From assembly GCA_000711775.1 (NCBI GenBank), contig ARYC01017057.1, positions 124,001 to 188,000 of the forward strand: a stretch of DNA of 64,000 nucleotides. The letters run 5' to 3'. Below the pieces are notes generated by a model. It did no database searches and had not been told where the DNA came from. It was given only the letters and a program-made list of their open reading frames with translations. This document shows positions 33,191 to 44,889 of this stretch, piece after piece. Source of the stretch: Oxytricha trifallax. Taxonomy: Eukaryota > Ciliophora > Spirotrichea > Sporadotrichida > Oxytrichidae. How positions within the stretch are numbered: the first letter of the stretch is position 1; each line of letters starts with the position of its first letter. A program made the translations under genes and the position numbers.

Positions 33191-34558
33191 ATGAGCGCTA
33201 ACCTGTTAAGAAGAGCGGCATTACTTAGATCAAGCCAATAAAAGTTATCATTCCAGCAACCAAGAAAAGAAGTAGAGACCAGAGACAAATGTACTCAGTG
33301 GGAGCCTACTTATGACAACTTTACCAGTCTAGCTTTGAGATTTAAATATAATTTAAGTAGCGGGTTATCAAAGAAGCTGTACAAATTGAGGAGGAGGTTA
33401 AACAACCCGCCATAGAGCATTAATAAATACCAACCAAAGTTGACTATAAATAAAAAGAATGCAATAAAATTTTCACTTACAAATCAACTTATAAAAGACA
33501 CTTGAGAGACAGACACAACGATATGCCAAGGTTATATCTCAAGCATTAAAAGAAAAATGGAAAGTATGTCTGTGAGTTCTGTGAGAAGCCATATTCTCAT
33601 ACTAGAGACCTCAAAGTGCACTTAAAGAAAAAGCACAATTAAAGTTTTGTCTTTATTCATGAACCTACATGGTAATAGATTCCTCTAAAAGAGAAGATCA
33701 AGAAATCCAGTGGAGTCTCTTAGAGTTGAAGTCTAGAAGTAAGTTAAAATGAAGAAAGCAGTCAAGAACTTTCCAGTCTCTGAGATCAATAAAATCATGG
33801 TTAAAATAGAGGCAATGAAGATTCCCATATTAAAAATTATTGACTTAGATTCTTGCCTAGAAAGCTACCTCACTCTTGAAGATAAAATAGAGAAGAGAGT
33901 CATTACTGATGACTAATATGCTTACAAGATATATCCATTCAATTACTTCCTTGCTGATGACAAGTTCCAAATGGAATTTGCTAATGAGTATTATGCTCTT
34001 TAAAAGGCAAAGTTAAATGAGTGCAGGCATATCATCTAGCTTGATGATATTTTACTTAGTAAAGATCATGTAGCCTTCAGGCTTCCTTTACTTGAAATGA
34101 CTTAGTGAGAATTCTTATCTGACACTAGATGTCAGAGATAAGTTAGCTAGATAGTATAGCAGATAGTTGAGGGGATTGAAGAGCTTCACAAGCTAAGTTA
34201 TCTTCATAGAGACTTAAAGCCAGAGAACATCATGATGAACTTTCAGCCTCTTAGAGTTTATATTATTGACTTCAACAGAGCTCAAAGAGTGCAAGCCTCT
34301 GCATAAGGAAATGTATACGGCACTCCTGGATATTTCCCAGAGAGAGAGGATTGGAGAGATGGAGACACTTAATGGGATATCTGGGCTCTAGCAGTAATAT
34401 TAATAGAGAGCGACATGCCAAGAAACAATTATATTAGCTGCAGGGGTGACAGAGATTCTAAGCAGAGAATCAAACAATATCTCGATAAAAATAAAATAAA
34501 TGGAGATCTCAGAGAACTTGCATAGAATTTTGCTAATTTTTCTTTGACTTTTGTCTGA
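33191..34558 (+). pseudogene. TBE 57-kDa zinc-finger/kinase protein (TBE-C)
   Basis: ATG 33191 (MSANLLRRAALLRSSQQK) to TGA 34556. Order: a C2H2-like finger with HLRDRH (its first Cys not seen), a full C2H2 finger YVCEFCEKPYSHTRDLKVHL, then a kinase with YAYKIYPFNYFLADD, catalytic loop HRDLKPENIMM, VIDFN-type IIDFNRA in place of DFG, a GTPGYFPEREDW activation segment and WDIWALAVI. About 450 codons, close to the 57-kDa expected. A TGA at the Arg position of MTLRDF, plus frameshifts before the fingers and before the kinase, break it. Confidence 0.85.
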
Positions 34559-36282
34559 GCAATCTTTTGCATGATACTTTTGCTTTTATAGCTGAAAATT
34601 ATTTAAAAACGTAGGAAAAAAACTCATTTCTTATATCACGATTATGAAATGCTCTATTATAATTAAATTGAAGCATCCATATAAAATTCGAACCAAATAT
34701 TAAATTTTAGATTATTTAGCGTTAATCATTTTTGTAATATGTGCAATGATGAAGTGACGAGATATGATTTAGTTCTCATGATATTACAACTACTCATAAA
34801 ATAAATGATTTATGACAATGAAACTCTATACGATCTTGCTATTCTATCAATGTGATATATCGCTAGCAAATTCTATTAAATATCCTTAAGAAAGTAAATC
34901 AAAGAATATTTAAGAGCTAATTAATGGACTATGATAATCAAAATTGTTTGAAAAAGTTTTAATAAACTATATATAACCTGATTAAAATAAAGTAATTTTA
35001 AACCTCAAAATTTCATGTTTGATATATCACAGAAATTTATGATTGAAGAATTAATACATGATTTATGCATCAGCTATTATGAATTGTTAAATGCCAATAA
35101 TTTAATTATATTATCACTTCATAAAAAAAACGAGATTTAAGGTTACAAAATCTATTATCTTTTTGAGAATATGAAATAAAGGTAAAATTAAGGGATTTGT
35201 GCTATAAAATTATACTTAAACATTCTAGGATGAGATATAGATAATATTCATTCATTTAATTAAGCTAATAATTATTGTAAATTTAATTATTAAATACACA
35301 GGGAGGTATACTTTATCTGTAATTTTTATTAGTTTTATTTCCTAATAAAAGTAAAAACTAATTATCGCTGAGTAGAATATTACTCATGTGAGATAAATAC
35401 ATCTTGACTAATGATCTATAATATTTTAAGATAAGGTAAATGAATCTAAAATGCATTTTTTACGTTAATAGTAATTATTAATCTATAAAAAGTCTCAATA
35501 AAGTTAAAAAGTTAAAGTCTATCTTCTATATAAATTTTTTTTGTTTGCAACTCAACTCGTTGATGAGAAGATTGAATTATATCAGAATTATAAATAAATG
35601 GTAACTGCTTGTTAAAAGTTTACATTCCAAATCTGTAAAATTCTACAGATTATCAGTTTTAAAGCTCCATTTTTCATATATTGTTATAATTAAAAATATC
35701 TAATTCAAGTCAAACAAATTTTTTATATTCAAAATTTCCATCAATTTTTACTCAAAGATCAATAAAATTAATATTAATTAGATCACATTGAGGTCTCTGG
35801 GGACCCCCTAATATATATATATATATAGTTATAGGTAAAGGGTCAAGCCCTTTAAGCTATACATGAATAGTTAATATTGACATTAATTTTCAACTTAAAA
35901 CAATTATCTTCTCTCTCATTTTTGTCTTAACATTTCTTTTTCTTTCTGTTTTCTTTGTCTCTTTCTTGAGACCCTATGGATTTTTGTGTCATAATGTTAA
36001 CCAACTTAATTTTCACTTTGTCGAAGTATGCTGCAGAGAAGAGCTCTTTCTTGTCATTTTCTTAATTATATCTCAGCTTAGAACAAAAGGGCTGAGTTAG
36101 TTAAGCAACTAGATTTCCCATTATTAAAAAAAGAGGATCTTGGTTGGTTTTTTTAAATCAATTAATCTTTAGAGAAGTTAGAACCTGAGCATTGGCTTGG
36201 AATTTCTGGAAACTACTTAGTAATAGTTTTGTTTAGACTTCGTTAGTTCTAAGTAGTATGTTTAGTTTTTTGTCAATCTACT
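34559..36282. other. AT-rich DNA after TBE-C
   Basis: AT-rich. Near 35795-35870 there is GGTCTCTGGGGACCCCC, a TA run and GGGTCAAGCCC, a small GC-richer patch without a frame. From about 35880 the minus strand becomes Gln-rich open sequence continuous with the next island, but with no recognisable domain. Confidence 0.4.
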
Positions 36283-37300
36283 AGGTGTGACTATTGTGTT
36301 ATAGTTTTAGGTTCAAAGTGATGATCAGAATCCTGGTCAGTTTCTAGTCTAGTCTCTAGTCGTGGCCTATTTTTAATGTTTCTATTTAATTCCCTTGTGT
36401 AATTTAAGTTTAATACCTGATTTTTCAGAAATAGAGATTCCTTTGGCAGGTTTTGCCTTTCTTCTTGATTGTCAATATATGTTTGGATTTAAGACCTTTT
36501 GACTTCCTTTTCACGATTTTTGGAGTCAGTGGTGTCTATTCTACCTGAGTTAAAGAATTGAGGTCTTTTAGGTTGTTGTTAAGGGTTTGGTTAAAAATAT
36601 TTTTCCCTGAAGTTCCAGTCTGATTTTTGACATTTTTCCCTACCTATTTAATATTAGGGATTTGGTTTAGGGGTCTCTGGGTTTTGTGGGGGAAAAATAT
36701 TTATTGAGGCCTTGGGCATAGATCAATCTCAATGTATAAGGATGGTATCTCAGATTTCTCTATTAACTATCCTTTCTTTTTATTCTATGCCTATTGGTTC
36801 ATTGAGGAACCATACTTGTGCGAGTCTTATTTATAGACTAGGCTGTTAAATAGTTGTGAATAGGTTTCTTTCTTCTGGAAAGAGTTCACTGATGCAGGGA
36901 AATATTCAGGAATTTACCAATCGAATCTTGGTTGGTTAGGACAGGTGACTAGGAATTGTTTCTTCCAGTATTTGTTTTTAACACGTTGGGAGATATGTTG
37001 GTACAAGTCGAAAACTCGTTTATATATATTAAGATTTAGTTGTAGTCAAGAGGGAGTAGGTTTATCTCATCGTCCTCCATTAATGAGTCTTCGCTGTCGT
37101 CTATATAGTACTCAGGGTATTTAGTACTGTAGGCTTGTATTGAAATTTCTTCCAAAAATTTCACTGTCTATTTTCAATAGTCATCGTCATGTCCATTAGT
37201 AACTTCTTGTCATTGCGTCATGTCATTTTTGAAAGAGCTTCGGGTTCTGAAAATCACCGGGGAACCCTGATTGCACAACTATTTATCTGGAATGTGCGCC
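36283..37300 (-). CDS. Gln-rich coding region, unrecognised
   Basis: Minus strand, read with TAA/TAG as Gln in three successive frames. First an acidic stretch (AYSTKYPEYYIDDSEDSLME), then about 210 codons without TGA (LYQHISQRVKNKYWKKQFLV, then QIPEYFPASVNSFQKKETY), then a frame with an ATG near 36720 that runs to TGA 36283 (RNIKNRPRLETRLETDQDSD). Two frameshifts are needed, so it is decayed or split at MDS borders. It is moderately AT-rich with AT-rich DNA on both sides. No family recognised. Confidence 0.45.
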
Positions 37301-38109
37301 ATATAGAATTATCGTCACAGTTCCTTTAAATGTCAACCCAATTTAATAATTAATATAATAAATATATTGAAACTTATTTTCATTCATTAAGATTTAAAAA
37401 TTGATTTTCATACTTTAATTAATAACTCAAATAAAAACCTTTTAGTATACCATATTCCTGAGCAAAATTCTAATTATGTTGATATTCTATTTGCGTTATA
37501 AACTAAAGAATTACTTAATAAGTAACCTTAATTGAGTTATTTGGGTAGTAATTATAAATTTGATTTCAGATATTAAATTTGATTAATTTAGTAATCACCA
37601 AAAATAGTAAACTTAAATTAGTTTTGAAAATATTAAAATTTATATTGTTATTACATTTCTGCAATTAAATATATATTGCTCTATATATTTCCTGAATTAA
37701 ATGCGTTAATTGTAAAAGCTCATATTAAAGAATGCAATTTCACTCTTTAATACAAGTTATTATCAAATTTTAGGTGAATAAATGAGTTGAAGAAATATAT
37801 ACTATTCATAAATCATATTAACATATATATTATCATAATACAAATAGAGTCAAATATTATAATGATAAAAATCAGTAAATATGGTTTAAATGGTTAGTAT
37901 ATTATTTGCTATTATATACTTTTACTACTTTCATTTAAATACTGTTTGGTAGTAAAGAGTGATATTTAATTGATTGTTAAAGACAAGACATGTTAATATA
38001 AAAGTGAATAGTAATGTAGAAATAGATATTTATTAATTTAAGCTTTTTAAAATATGCATAATTACTAAACAGTGTTGTTTAATTAATAGTGAAATGTAAT
38101 CTTTACAAT
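37301..38109. other. AT-rich DNA, no gene seen
   Basis: AT-rich spacer between two minus-strand coding islands; IES-like by composition. No repeat identified. Confidence 0.5.
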
Positions 38110-38383
38110 TTGGACTCTCATCTTGTCTCTCTTTGTTAAGCTGCCCTCTCTTCCTCATTGAGGTTTTGTTGACTGTTCATCCCGTCGGTTCCAGCATCTT
38201 CTCTGTGTCCCCTGAGTTATTATATTTATTCCTGGGTGGTGTTTTGACTAGTTTGGGCTTGCCAACTCTTCCTGCTGTTATCATCGTCATTTCCCCATCG
38301 TGTACTGTCCGTGTGGATAGGCAATCTTTAACTTCAGCTTTTCCCTCAATTATTTCGCTGAATTTCTCCTCTGAATAGTTATA
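38110..38383 (-). CDS. coding island, unrecognised
   Basis: Minus-strand frame YSEEKFSEIIEGKAEVKDC, then HDGEMTMITAGRVGKPKL and NNSGDTEKMLEPTG, an in-frame TGA, then TVNKTSMRKRAAQQRET. Highly charged, GC-richer than its flanks and abruptly bounded by AT-rich DNA: a good MDS candidate. No family recognised. The overlapping plus-strand frame is hydrophobic and looks like its shadow. Confidence 0.5.
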
Positions 38384-38849
38384 AATTAAGTATAATTAAA
38401 TGAATATCTTTTTACAATAATTTATGGTTTATTCTGTTATATGATAATGAGGTTATAAATGTTAATTAATTAAAATAGTTTGATTTATACTTTTACATAT
38501 GATCTATAAGAATTATTAAAAAGTTTAGATTATTTTTAATGATTTTTTCATCAATAAATTATAAATATTAATTCAATAAGAATTTCAATGAATGACTTTT
38601 TCTTATTCACACTAATAATGCTGTTTTAAATCAAAGAACTTAATGTGATTAAAAAGGAGGCATCATTTGCTATTTTTGCCCTATATTTAATCACTATAAA
38701 AAATTTAAGTATTTTTATTATCGATAAGATACATCATAAAATATAGGTAAAATAAAGAAATTTGAATAGAACATTTTTAAAAAAATGTGAAATAGATAAT
38801 TAAATACTTACTTTTATAAAAATAACGATTGTGAATTAAAAGTCTTTAA
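38384..38849. other. AT-rich DNA, IES-like
   Basis: About 470 bp of A/T-rich sequence between two coding islands of the same strand. Confidence 0.5.
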
Positions 38850-39797
38850 TCATAATTTACTTATTAGTTTTTCAATCTGCTGATAGGATACTTTCGAGTC
38901 ATCTGATATCTCTCGGGGATCGTTGGTCTTAATCTCTTTGCCAAGTTTGACTTTACTACCTCATCGTAGAACTTTTAGAGCTATGTGGAATTTGAATTGC
39001 AAATAATACGCTTGAGGTGCAATGCAAAAGTGTAGGATATGAAAGGGTTCTCTTGAAACAACTTGATTGCGAAGCAGAAATGCTATTTAATTAATTACTG
39101 AATAGTTTTCTTTAATTTCTCCTTCACCCATTCCATTCTCTGGAATTGACTCCCCATAATCTAGTCTTTCTTTTGCAAGTTTTCTTAATCTTCTGTAATC
39201 TATGTCTTAAAGCTTAGTTCTAGAACCTTTAAGCGCAACTCAGTAATAAGCAGCATTTACTATTTCTCTTTCTTCTACTGGGGCCTGAACTTACTTAGAA
39301 ACATTGTCGGGGAAAGGGAGCAATTTAAATTTTGAAATTGCTGCTATGCACTGTAACATCTTCTCAAACACTATTTTCGTATCATCCATTATCTTAACCT
39401 ACAATTACTGAATGGTTAGAAATCTTTCCCATTTGCTCTTCACGCTCGCTAAAGTTCTTTATAACCTTCCCTTTAAAATACTGTCAAATAATGCTGTTCG
39501 TGCATCTATGTCCCTTCCCCTTCCTCTGTCCTCTCTCTTATCAATCAATCAATTACTCTGCTCTGGATTTGCTTGGAATACTAATGGGCACTGATGATTT
39601 GTTGGTTCTCTATTATTTACTACCATTATTGTGAGGATTAGTTCTTCGATTCTTTCGAACATTCTTCCTGCAACTCATAATGAACTCCCTGTGACCTCCT
39701 TGTTTTATGACTTTTATCCCTTCATGACACGATACCACTTACTCTCGAAGGCCGACCTTTTATCCTTTGGAAGATTATCTGTACGAATAGCAAGCAT
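38850..39797 (-). CDS. 316-codon gene with two in-frame TGAs, unrecognised
   Basis: From ATG 39797 to TGA 38850 a single frame of 316 codons reads as protein: NLPKDKRSAFESKWYRVMKG, MFERIEELILTIMVVNN, QCPLVFQANPEQSN, DIDARTALFDSILKGRLQ, KIVFEKMLQCIAAISKF, LRKLAKERLDYGESIPENG. Two TGAs (after SSL and after QSN) are the only breaks. TAA/TAG are Gln. No domain recognised; mixed alpha-helical, soluble-looking. AT-rich DNA flanks both ends. It may be one MDS of the gene represented by the neighbouring minus-strand islands, or a young pseudogene. Confidence 0.55.
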
Positions 39798-40499
39798 GGC
39801 AATTATCAAAAAGATTTTGAATATTCAAATTGTAGAAACAAATTAATGAACTATACTATTCATTTATATTTCATAAATCTTATAATCAAGTATTGATTCT
39901 TAATCAATTGTTATTTTAAGTTAGTAAAAGTGGGGCAAAAGTATAAGAAATTTTCTACTTTTGCCTCACTTTAGTTTAGCATGTTTTTTATGCATAAATT
40001 TGTAATTATTGTCTTAGTTTATTTATATATGTTATCATATTAATCTAATTATCTGTAAATTAAAATCTTAGTTCGATTATTGAAAATGAAAGTGCATTTC
40101 TATTATTTCTGATCTTTATAAATTTAAAAATACTGATTTTTAATCTAAATGTCTTAACTATATAAATGTTCGATAATTTATGATTTAAGATTCAAAAAAA
40201 AAGAACAGAAATTATTGAAAATTAACTTTCAATTTTTGTAATAATTACTAATCTTATAACTAATCATCTTAAAATTTTGCTTATTTTAACTTTGATTATA
40301 AACTAGATATCAATACTAATGATCAAACAATGAAAATATAAGAATAATTAATAAGTATAAGTAATCATGTTTAATACTTGTAATAAGTATTTATCATTAC
40401 TCTAGTTTTGAACTTTATTTATGATTTTGCTATTTATATATGCATAATTCATGAGCTTTATATAATTCTACTATTCACTTATTTAATTAATTTTGATTA
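39798..40499. other. AT-rich DNA, IES-like
   Basis: AT-rich. A palindromic GTGGGGCAAAAGTA / TACTTTTGCCTCAC pair lies at 39929-39971. No coding frame. Confidence 0.5.
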
Positions 40500-41470
40500 A
40501 TATATTATACACCCTAATACCACTCAGTGAGTGCCTCCCCGCCAGGACGAATTTCGATTGTGCCTTCCACTGCTAAAATGAGTAGTAGCCACTTATATTA
40601 ATCTATGACCAACACTGCTGCTTGGCATTATTTGATGGGTACTTATATGCCATTTTAATCTATGGAATTTAAAACTATGACCTGAATAATTAACTTGGTA
40701 TTAGTGTTATCGGTATCTAGAAGACCCACTACTCTTGGTGAATATTTTCCTTCATGTTTCGAAGAATGATTCCAGAAATCACTCTTATAGGAATAGGACT
40801 GTACCATTGATGACTTTTTGGTTCAAAAAATAAGATATGTAAGATTCTTGTAGCAGTATCCCTCCTCAAATGGCATCTCGAACTTTCGGTTAATTGTTAT
40901 GTGGCTCTTGATTCGAATAATGCATGAAACTTTTCAGGAGAATCAAACAGTGGGCCTCTTGCAACCATGTTGCTTGCCGTGATTAAGCATGTAAGAGTCG
41001 ATGAATCCTGCCTCCCAGGATGTCAGTATGGGTTTTTGAAAATATCATCAGTATGCATCTATTAAACCTATTTATTATAAAAACGAGTTGTCTTAAATTC
41101 TTATAGAATTTGCTTGTATGCTCCTTGAAGGAACTGCTCGCGTGCCTATTGAACCATTGAGCCATAGTCGATGTCTTGAAATCTGTCATTCTTTTTGAGC
41201 AACTTATTATAATGCTCATTTGAATAATCAAGGAATATGCACTCGTAGTCATCCAGCTCTGGGTCAAGGTGTTCAGATTAGAAAGCAGTCACATCCTCTT
41301 TAATCAACTACTGCCTCAACTATGCATTAATTTTCTTTGCCCTCTAACCTTATCGCCTATTGTTGTTATCCTGCTTATGCCAGGATTCCTGATTTGGATG
41401 GCTTTTCCTTGTCTGCTTTGATCTTTTAATTATCTTGAGGTATTGAAAGTCTTACATTATTGCTGACAAC
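40500..41470 (-). CDS. coding island, unrecognised, several frame breaks
   Basis: Minus strand; best segments: DVTAFQSEHLDPELDDYECI and LDYSNEHYNKLLKKNDRFQD with a Gln-rich continuation (41050-41290), then GFIDSYMLNHGKQHGCKRP, two TGAs, and FEMPFEEGYCYKNLTYLI (about 40850-41000). Frames shift at least twice. Composition is clearly coding (GC-richer, charged). No family recognised. Sense matches the islands at 38.1, 38.9 and 42.0 kb. Confidence 0.45.
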
Positions 41471-42012
41471 AATTTGACCATTCAGTCAAAATAGTTATAA
41501 AATCTTGATTCACTTTCCAAAGATTTTTATAATTATTTTTAATAAATTCTCTTGATTTTCATTTAATTAAATTTACTATGGGCGCAAGTGCTAAATTTTA
41601 TATTTTTACTACTTTCGCCCATTTGAATTATATCAATAATGGATAATGATATTTTTAATTGTTTTATTTAAAATTTTTTATATCTATCAAATTACTTTTT
41701 GCTAATATAAAAGTTAATTTATTCATTGTTTTATATTTAAGTTAAATAATTAATTTTATACATTGAAATTTTTATAATTTAAAGATTTGCTACTTTTATT
41801 TGTAAATTATTTGATAATTTTTAGTGTTTTTATTTATGAATAAATATTAAACTTAATATAGGTCAAGAACAAATTTTATTTCGATTGTTATATATGAATA
41901 AGCATATTCAAAGATGTTAATTCCAAATATCATAATAAAAAATAGGCTTTTGCAACAAAATAAATTAAGTTTTAATAATTCAACTTACAATAATATATAG
42001 TTCCTTATTTTA
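41471..42012. other. AT-rich DNA, no gene seen
   Basis: AT-rich spacer between coding islands. Confidence 0.5.
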
Positions 42013-42333
42013 TCAATTTAATTTCCAATAAATAACTTTAAGGATGCTTAAAGAATGTATATTATATATTTCTATATATTTGTGTATTTTTGCATTCACG
42101 ATTTTTTCTTTATTTTGGCCTATTGTGAACTCTTTTGGTTCGTAAAGTTCATCGCTGCTGCTATACTTTATTATCGAGCAGCTAAGGCTTCTTGTCAATC
42201 AACAACATCTCACCCTCATCTTTACACCACTAGCCATCAATGTTTGATACTGGTATCCAACAATCATGCTATGGAGGATATTTTTCCCACCTTATTAAAA
42301 TTCCATCACATTTTCAGTCTTACGAGCATCTAA
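42013..42333 (-). CDS. coding island, unrecognised
   Basis: Single minus-strand frame of 107 codons ending at TGA 42013: LDARKTENVMEFQQGG, NILHSMIVGYQYQTLMASGV, an in-frame TGA after RCC, then SSSDELYEPKEFTIGQNKEK. The overlapping plus-strand frame is aromatic and hydrophobic and is taken as its shadow. AT-rich flanks. No family recognised. Confidence 0.45.
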
Positions 42334-42775
42334 GATCTGTTCAATATTGAATTACTTTGACTTGAGCTAATCTTATTTTATAATTGATCTTTTGTCAGCT
42401 TAAATTCTTTAGCAATTTTACTAAATCGTATTTGCCTATAAAATGAATCTGATAAATAAGATCTATCTTATTTAAATAGTTATGGCCAGATGATTCATTT
42501 GCTTTATTTTAAGTCCTTATCTAGTTTTTGATTTAAATATTTGCAAAATACTCAAAATACCATACTTACCAAAATGCTTAAAACAACGCAGCTTCACTTG
42601 TAATTTCCAACTTTCACAATTTTTATTAAATACTATTGTATAACTCCTACAAAGTAATTATTAAAAAAAAAAATATTATTGTACCATATTCTTATAATCT
42701 GCTCCATACATTTTATAGACTCAAGTGTTTTAAGGCTGACACCAAAGTTTTTTGGAAAGAGACTTCAAGCCGGGT
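42334..42775. other. AT-rich spacer before the Tc1-like element
   Basis: AT-rich, with an A run at 42661-42672. No terminal inverted repeat for the following transposon could be recognised. Confidence 0.4.
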
Positions 42776-43729
42776 CATGTCCAGATTTGATATTTAGAAA
42801 GCCATTTGCTGTATTTACTTTGAGAATTGATTCCTAAAAATAAATGAAACATATTGAGAAAGCACTTTGTTGACACAGGGCATCTACCCTCATTCAGATC
42901 TCGCTATTTTTTACAAAGAAAGACCTGCTCTACTGGAGCGAGATCAAACTAGTAAAAGCTCAGGAATAAAATAGGTAGACCCATTAGTCTAATTGTCTCG
43001 CTTGCTAATTTGCTTTTGTGATATGGCGCGTTGTTCACAATGATCAAATAATTAGTGTATCACCAAGGTTCAAGTCTGCTCAGATGCTTCACCTTCTGTA
43101 TTAGAAAATGGATAAAAGTCGAGCTATTAGTTGTGCCATTGTTAACAGTAAAAAGCATCTTCTCATTGCTACAAGCTGCAGCTGTAACAGATACTTTATC
43201 ATCCTCCTGCTAAAGGTTTATACTGTTGAAGTACCTGGTGATGCCCAAGTATAATGACGATTATCTGTAATCTGAACGATTGTCTCATCAACATTAATTA
43301 ATATTTTCCCCTGACAAAGCGCACGGATGAACTTAGAAGCGGCAAGTTGCTTTGACAGTTTTGAGACTGTAGTATTATGATTTGGGGTAATCTAATGCAC
43401 TTTATGATATGAAAGGCCCAAATCACCCCTTAAAAAACTTTAAGATGTGATACTTTGAGATACTAATACCTACCTTATGCTTAATCTATTTTAAAATGGC
43501 CGTGTTGCGATTTTATTTCCTAATTCTCTTACCATCTCCCTTATTATGTTTTTGGCTATATTTAAAAACGATTTGTGCCCGAGTGTGTTATTCTGAAAAG
43601 CTAATTTTATAAGTGATTGCTGGTTTCGTTTTATGACCCCTTGAAAAATTGACTTTTTGAAACTAAAATGCTTGCCATGCTATTAAGTTAGTAAACTTCT
43701 TCAATAAGTCGCTATATTTTATCGTTCAT
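42776..43729 (-). pseudogene. Tc1-like DDE transposase
   Basis: Minus strand, about 300 codons, TAA/TAG as Gln. Long open N-terminal frame (SLIKLAFQNNTLGHKSF, then FLRGDLGLSYHKVHQITPN), SKQLAASKFIRALCQGKI, then first catalytic Asp in LINVDETIVQIT with HYTWASPGTSTV, second block IIVNNAPYHKSK where Asn stands in the catalytic Asp position, and DLAPVEQVF holding the Glu at spacing 34. A frameshift follows STV. The Asp-to-Asn change would inactivate it. Start near ATG 43729 is uncertain. Confidence 0.75.
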
Positions 43730-43749
43730 TGTTTTCAGCTAAGTAATCA

Positions 43750-44470
43750 CGAACTCAGGTAATTTGCTCTATTATTAAAGCTTATGAAATGGTGATATTC
43801 TTTAACTGATATAGCTATTAATCCCATGGCACAGTTATTCTTAGAATTATGACTCTTAAGCAATTGTGTAAAAGCCCGGGTGCTTTAATTCCTTTTTATG
43901 AGTTGAGAAATCTTCAAACTGATCCACCTTACTATTAATTTTGTCGAGAAATTACAGCATGGTTATGGCAAGGCTTCTAATGGTAGACTATCCAATCATT
44001 TAAGGTAATCCATACTCATGCTTGATAGCTTGTACGACAAATAGTTTTGTATCAACAAATAAGCTATTACTCGTATCATTGTCTCATTTGAAATTTTAAT
44101 AAAACTAATCCCTGGTCGCTTTTATAGAATTAGATGAATGAGTCCTAATCACACTTGAGCAGAGACTCTCAGGCTCTAGCATATTAATTGAGTCATGCAC
44201 TAAGTGGGTTCATCATTGAGAATCTGCTAATGAGTTTTTTTATTTAGCTTTATGCGTGCTAATAGAAATAATCCAAAGCTGATTAATAATCCTCTTTAAA
44301 TGAATGGTGTAATTGGTTTGTTCTTCTACTTTTTAACCAAACTCTTCGAAGCATTCTTGATGCTAATTAAAGTTTTTCATTTAAATTCTAGAAAACTTTC
44401 ACACGCACTATTAAAAATCCATTTAAGTGGATTTCACTACGCTTTTAAAGAATTCCTCTGATTTTAAGAG
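43750..44470 (-). CDS. companion ORF of the Tc1-like transposon, unknown
   Basis: Directly upstream of the transposase on the same strand. Readable parts: SLFVDTKLFVVQAIKHEYGL, QMIGQSTIRSLAITML, FLDKINSKVDQFEDFSTHKK, ELKHPGFYTIA. TAA/TAG are Gln; several breaks. It may be the first ORF of the transposon or the N-terminal part of a longer transposase ORF. No domain recognised. Confidence 0.45.
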
Positions 44471-44889
44471 GTTTTATTAAAAGGCACCCCCTTCTATAAA
44501 TAGAGAATCATGAATCATTAAATTTATTTATTGTTCTCAATATTATATTCAAAATTTACAGTTGATTAAATGAGCTAATATCCAATAAACTTTCTGGTTT
44601 TCAAACCAAGCTGTAAAGCAAGAAGGATTTATACATTTTCTTATATCAAAACTGCAAAGCTCACTTTTTAAACCTTTAATCAGGCAATTCATATTTTCTA
44701 TGTGAGATTCTCAAGGGTGAAATAAAATGTAAGTTTTCTTTGATATCAAATATCATTGTGTTTGCATAGTGCATATCACGGGACGATGTGAAAGTTTCAG
44801 CAATCCCACACTTGCTAGACCAACTAAATCTCTCCCAGCAACATGAATAAGTGCTAAGTCACATGCCCGTACCACACTTGACATGCAAA
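44471..44889. other. spacer, no gene seen
   Basis: AT-rich to moderately rich. The patch 44770-44880 is GC-richer (ATCACGGGACGATGTGAAAG) and may be part of the next coding island, but no frame is convincing. Confidence 0.35.

Larger units (their letters stand above)
30395..34558 (+). mobile_element. TBE-C: TBE transposon, right end missing
   Basis: Starts with CAAAACCCCAAAACCCTTT at 30395 and carries 42(+) 22(-) 57(+) in canonical order. Two small elements lie inside it (31911-32184 and 32698-33012). After the kinase stop at 34556 I find no C4A4-type right end, so that end is deleted or diverged. Confidence 0.9.
42776..44470 (-). mobile_element. Tc1/mariner-type transposon, not TBE
   Basis: Two adjacent minus-strand coding regions: an upstream protein of unknown role (43750-44470) and a Tc1-like transposase (42776-43729). 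The transposase differs from the TBE 42-kDa protein and resembles Tc1-type proteins with a GDLGLSYHKV linker. I could not identify its TIRs, so the limits are those of the coding part. Confidence 0.65.

Noticed and set aside
36676-36690. GGGTTTTGTGGGGG as the missing right end of TBE-C
   Set aside because: It is 2.1 kb beyond the kinase stop, inside an unrelated coding region, and lacks the subterminal sequence.
38133-38378. Hydrophobic plus-strand ORF resembling a membrane protein
   Set aside because: It is the complement of a charged, protein-like minus-strand island; taken as a shadow.
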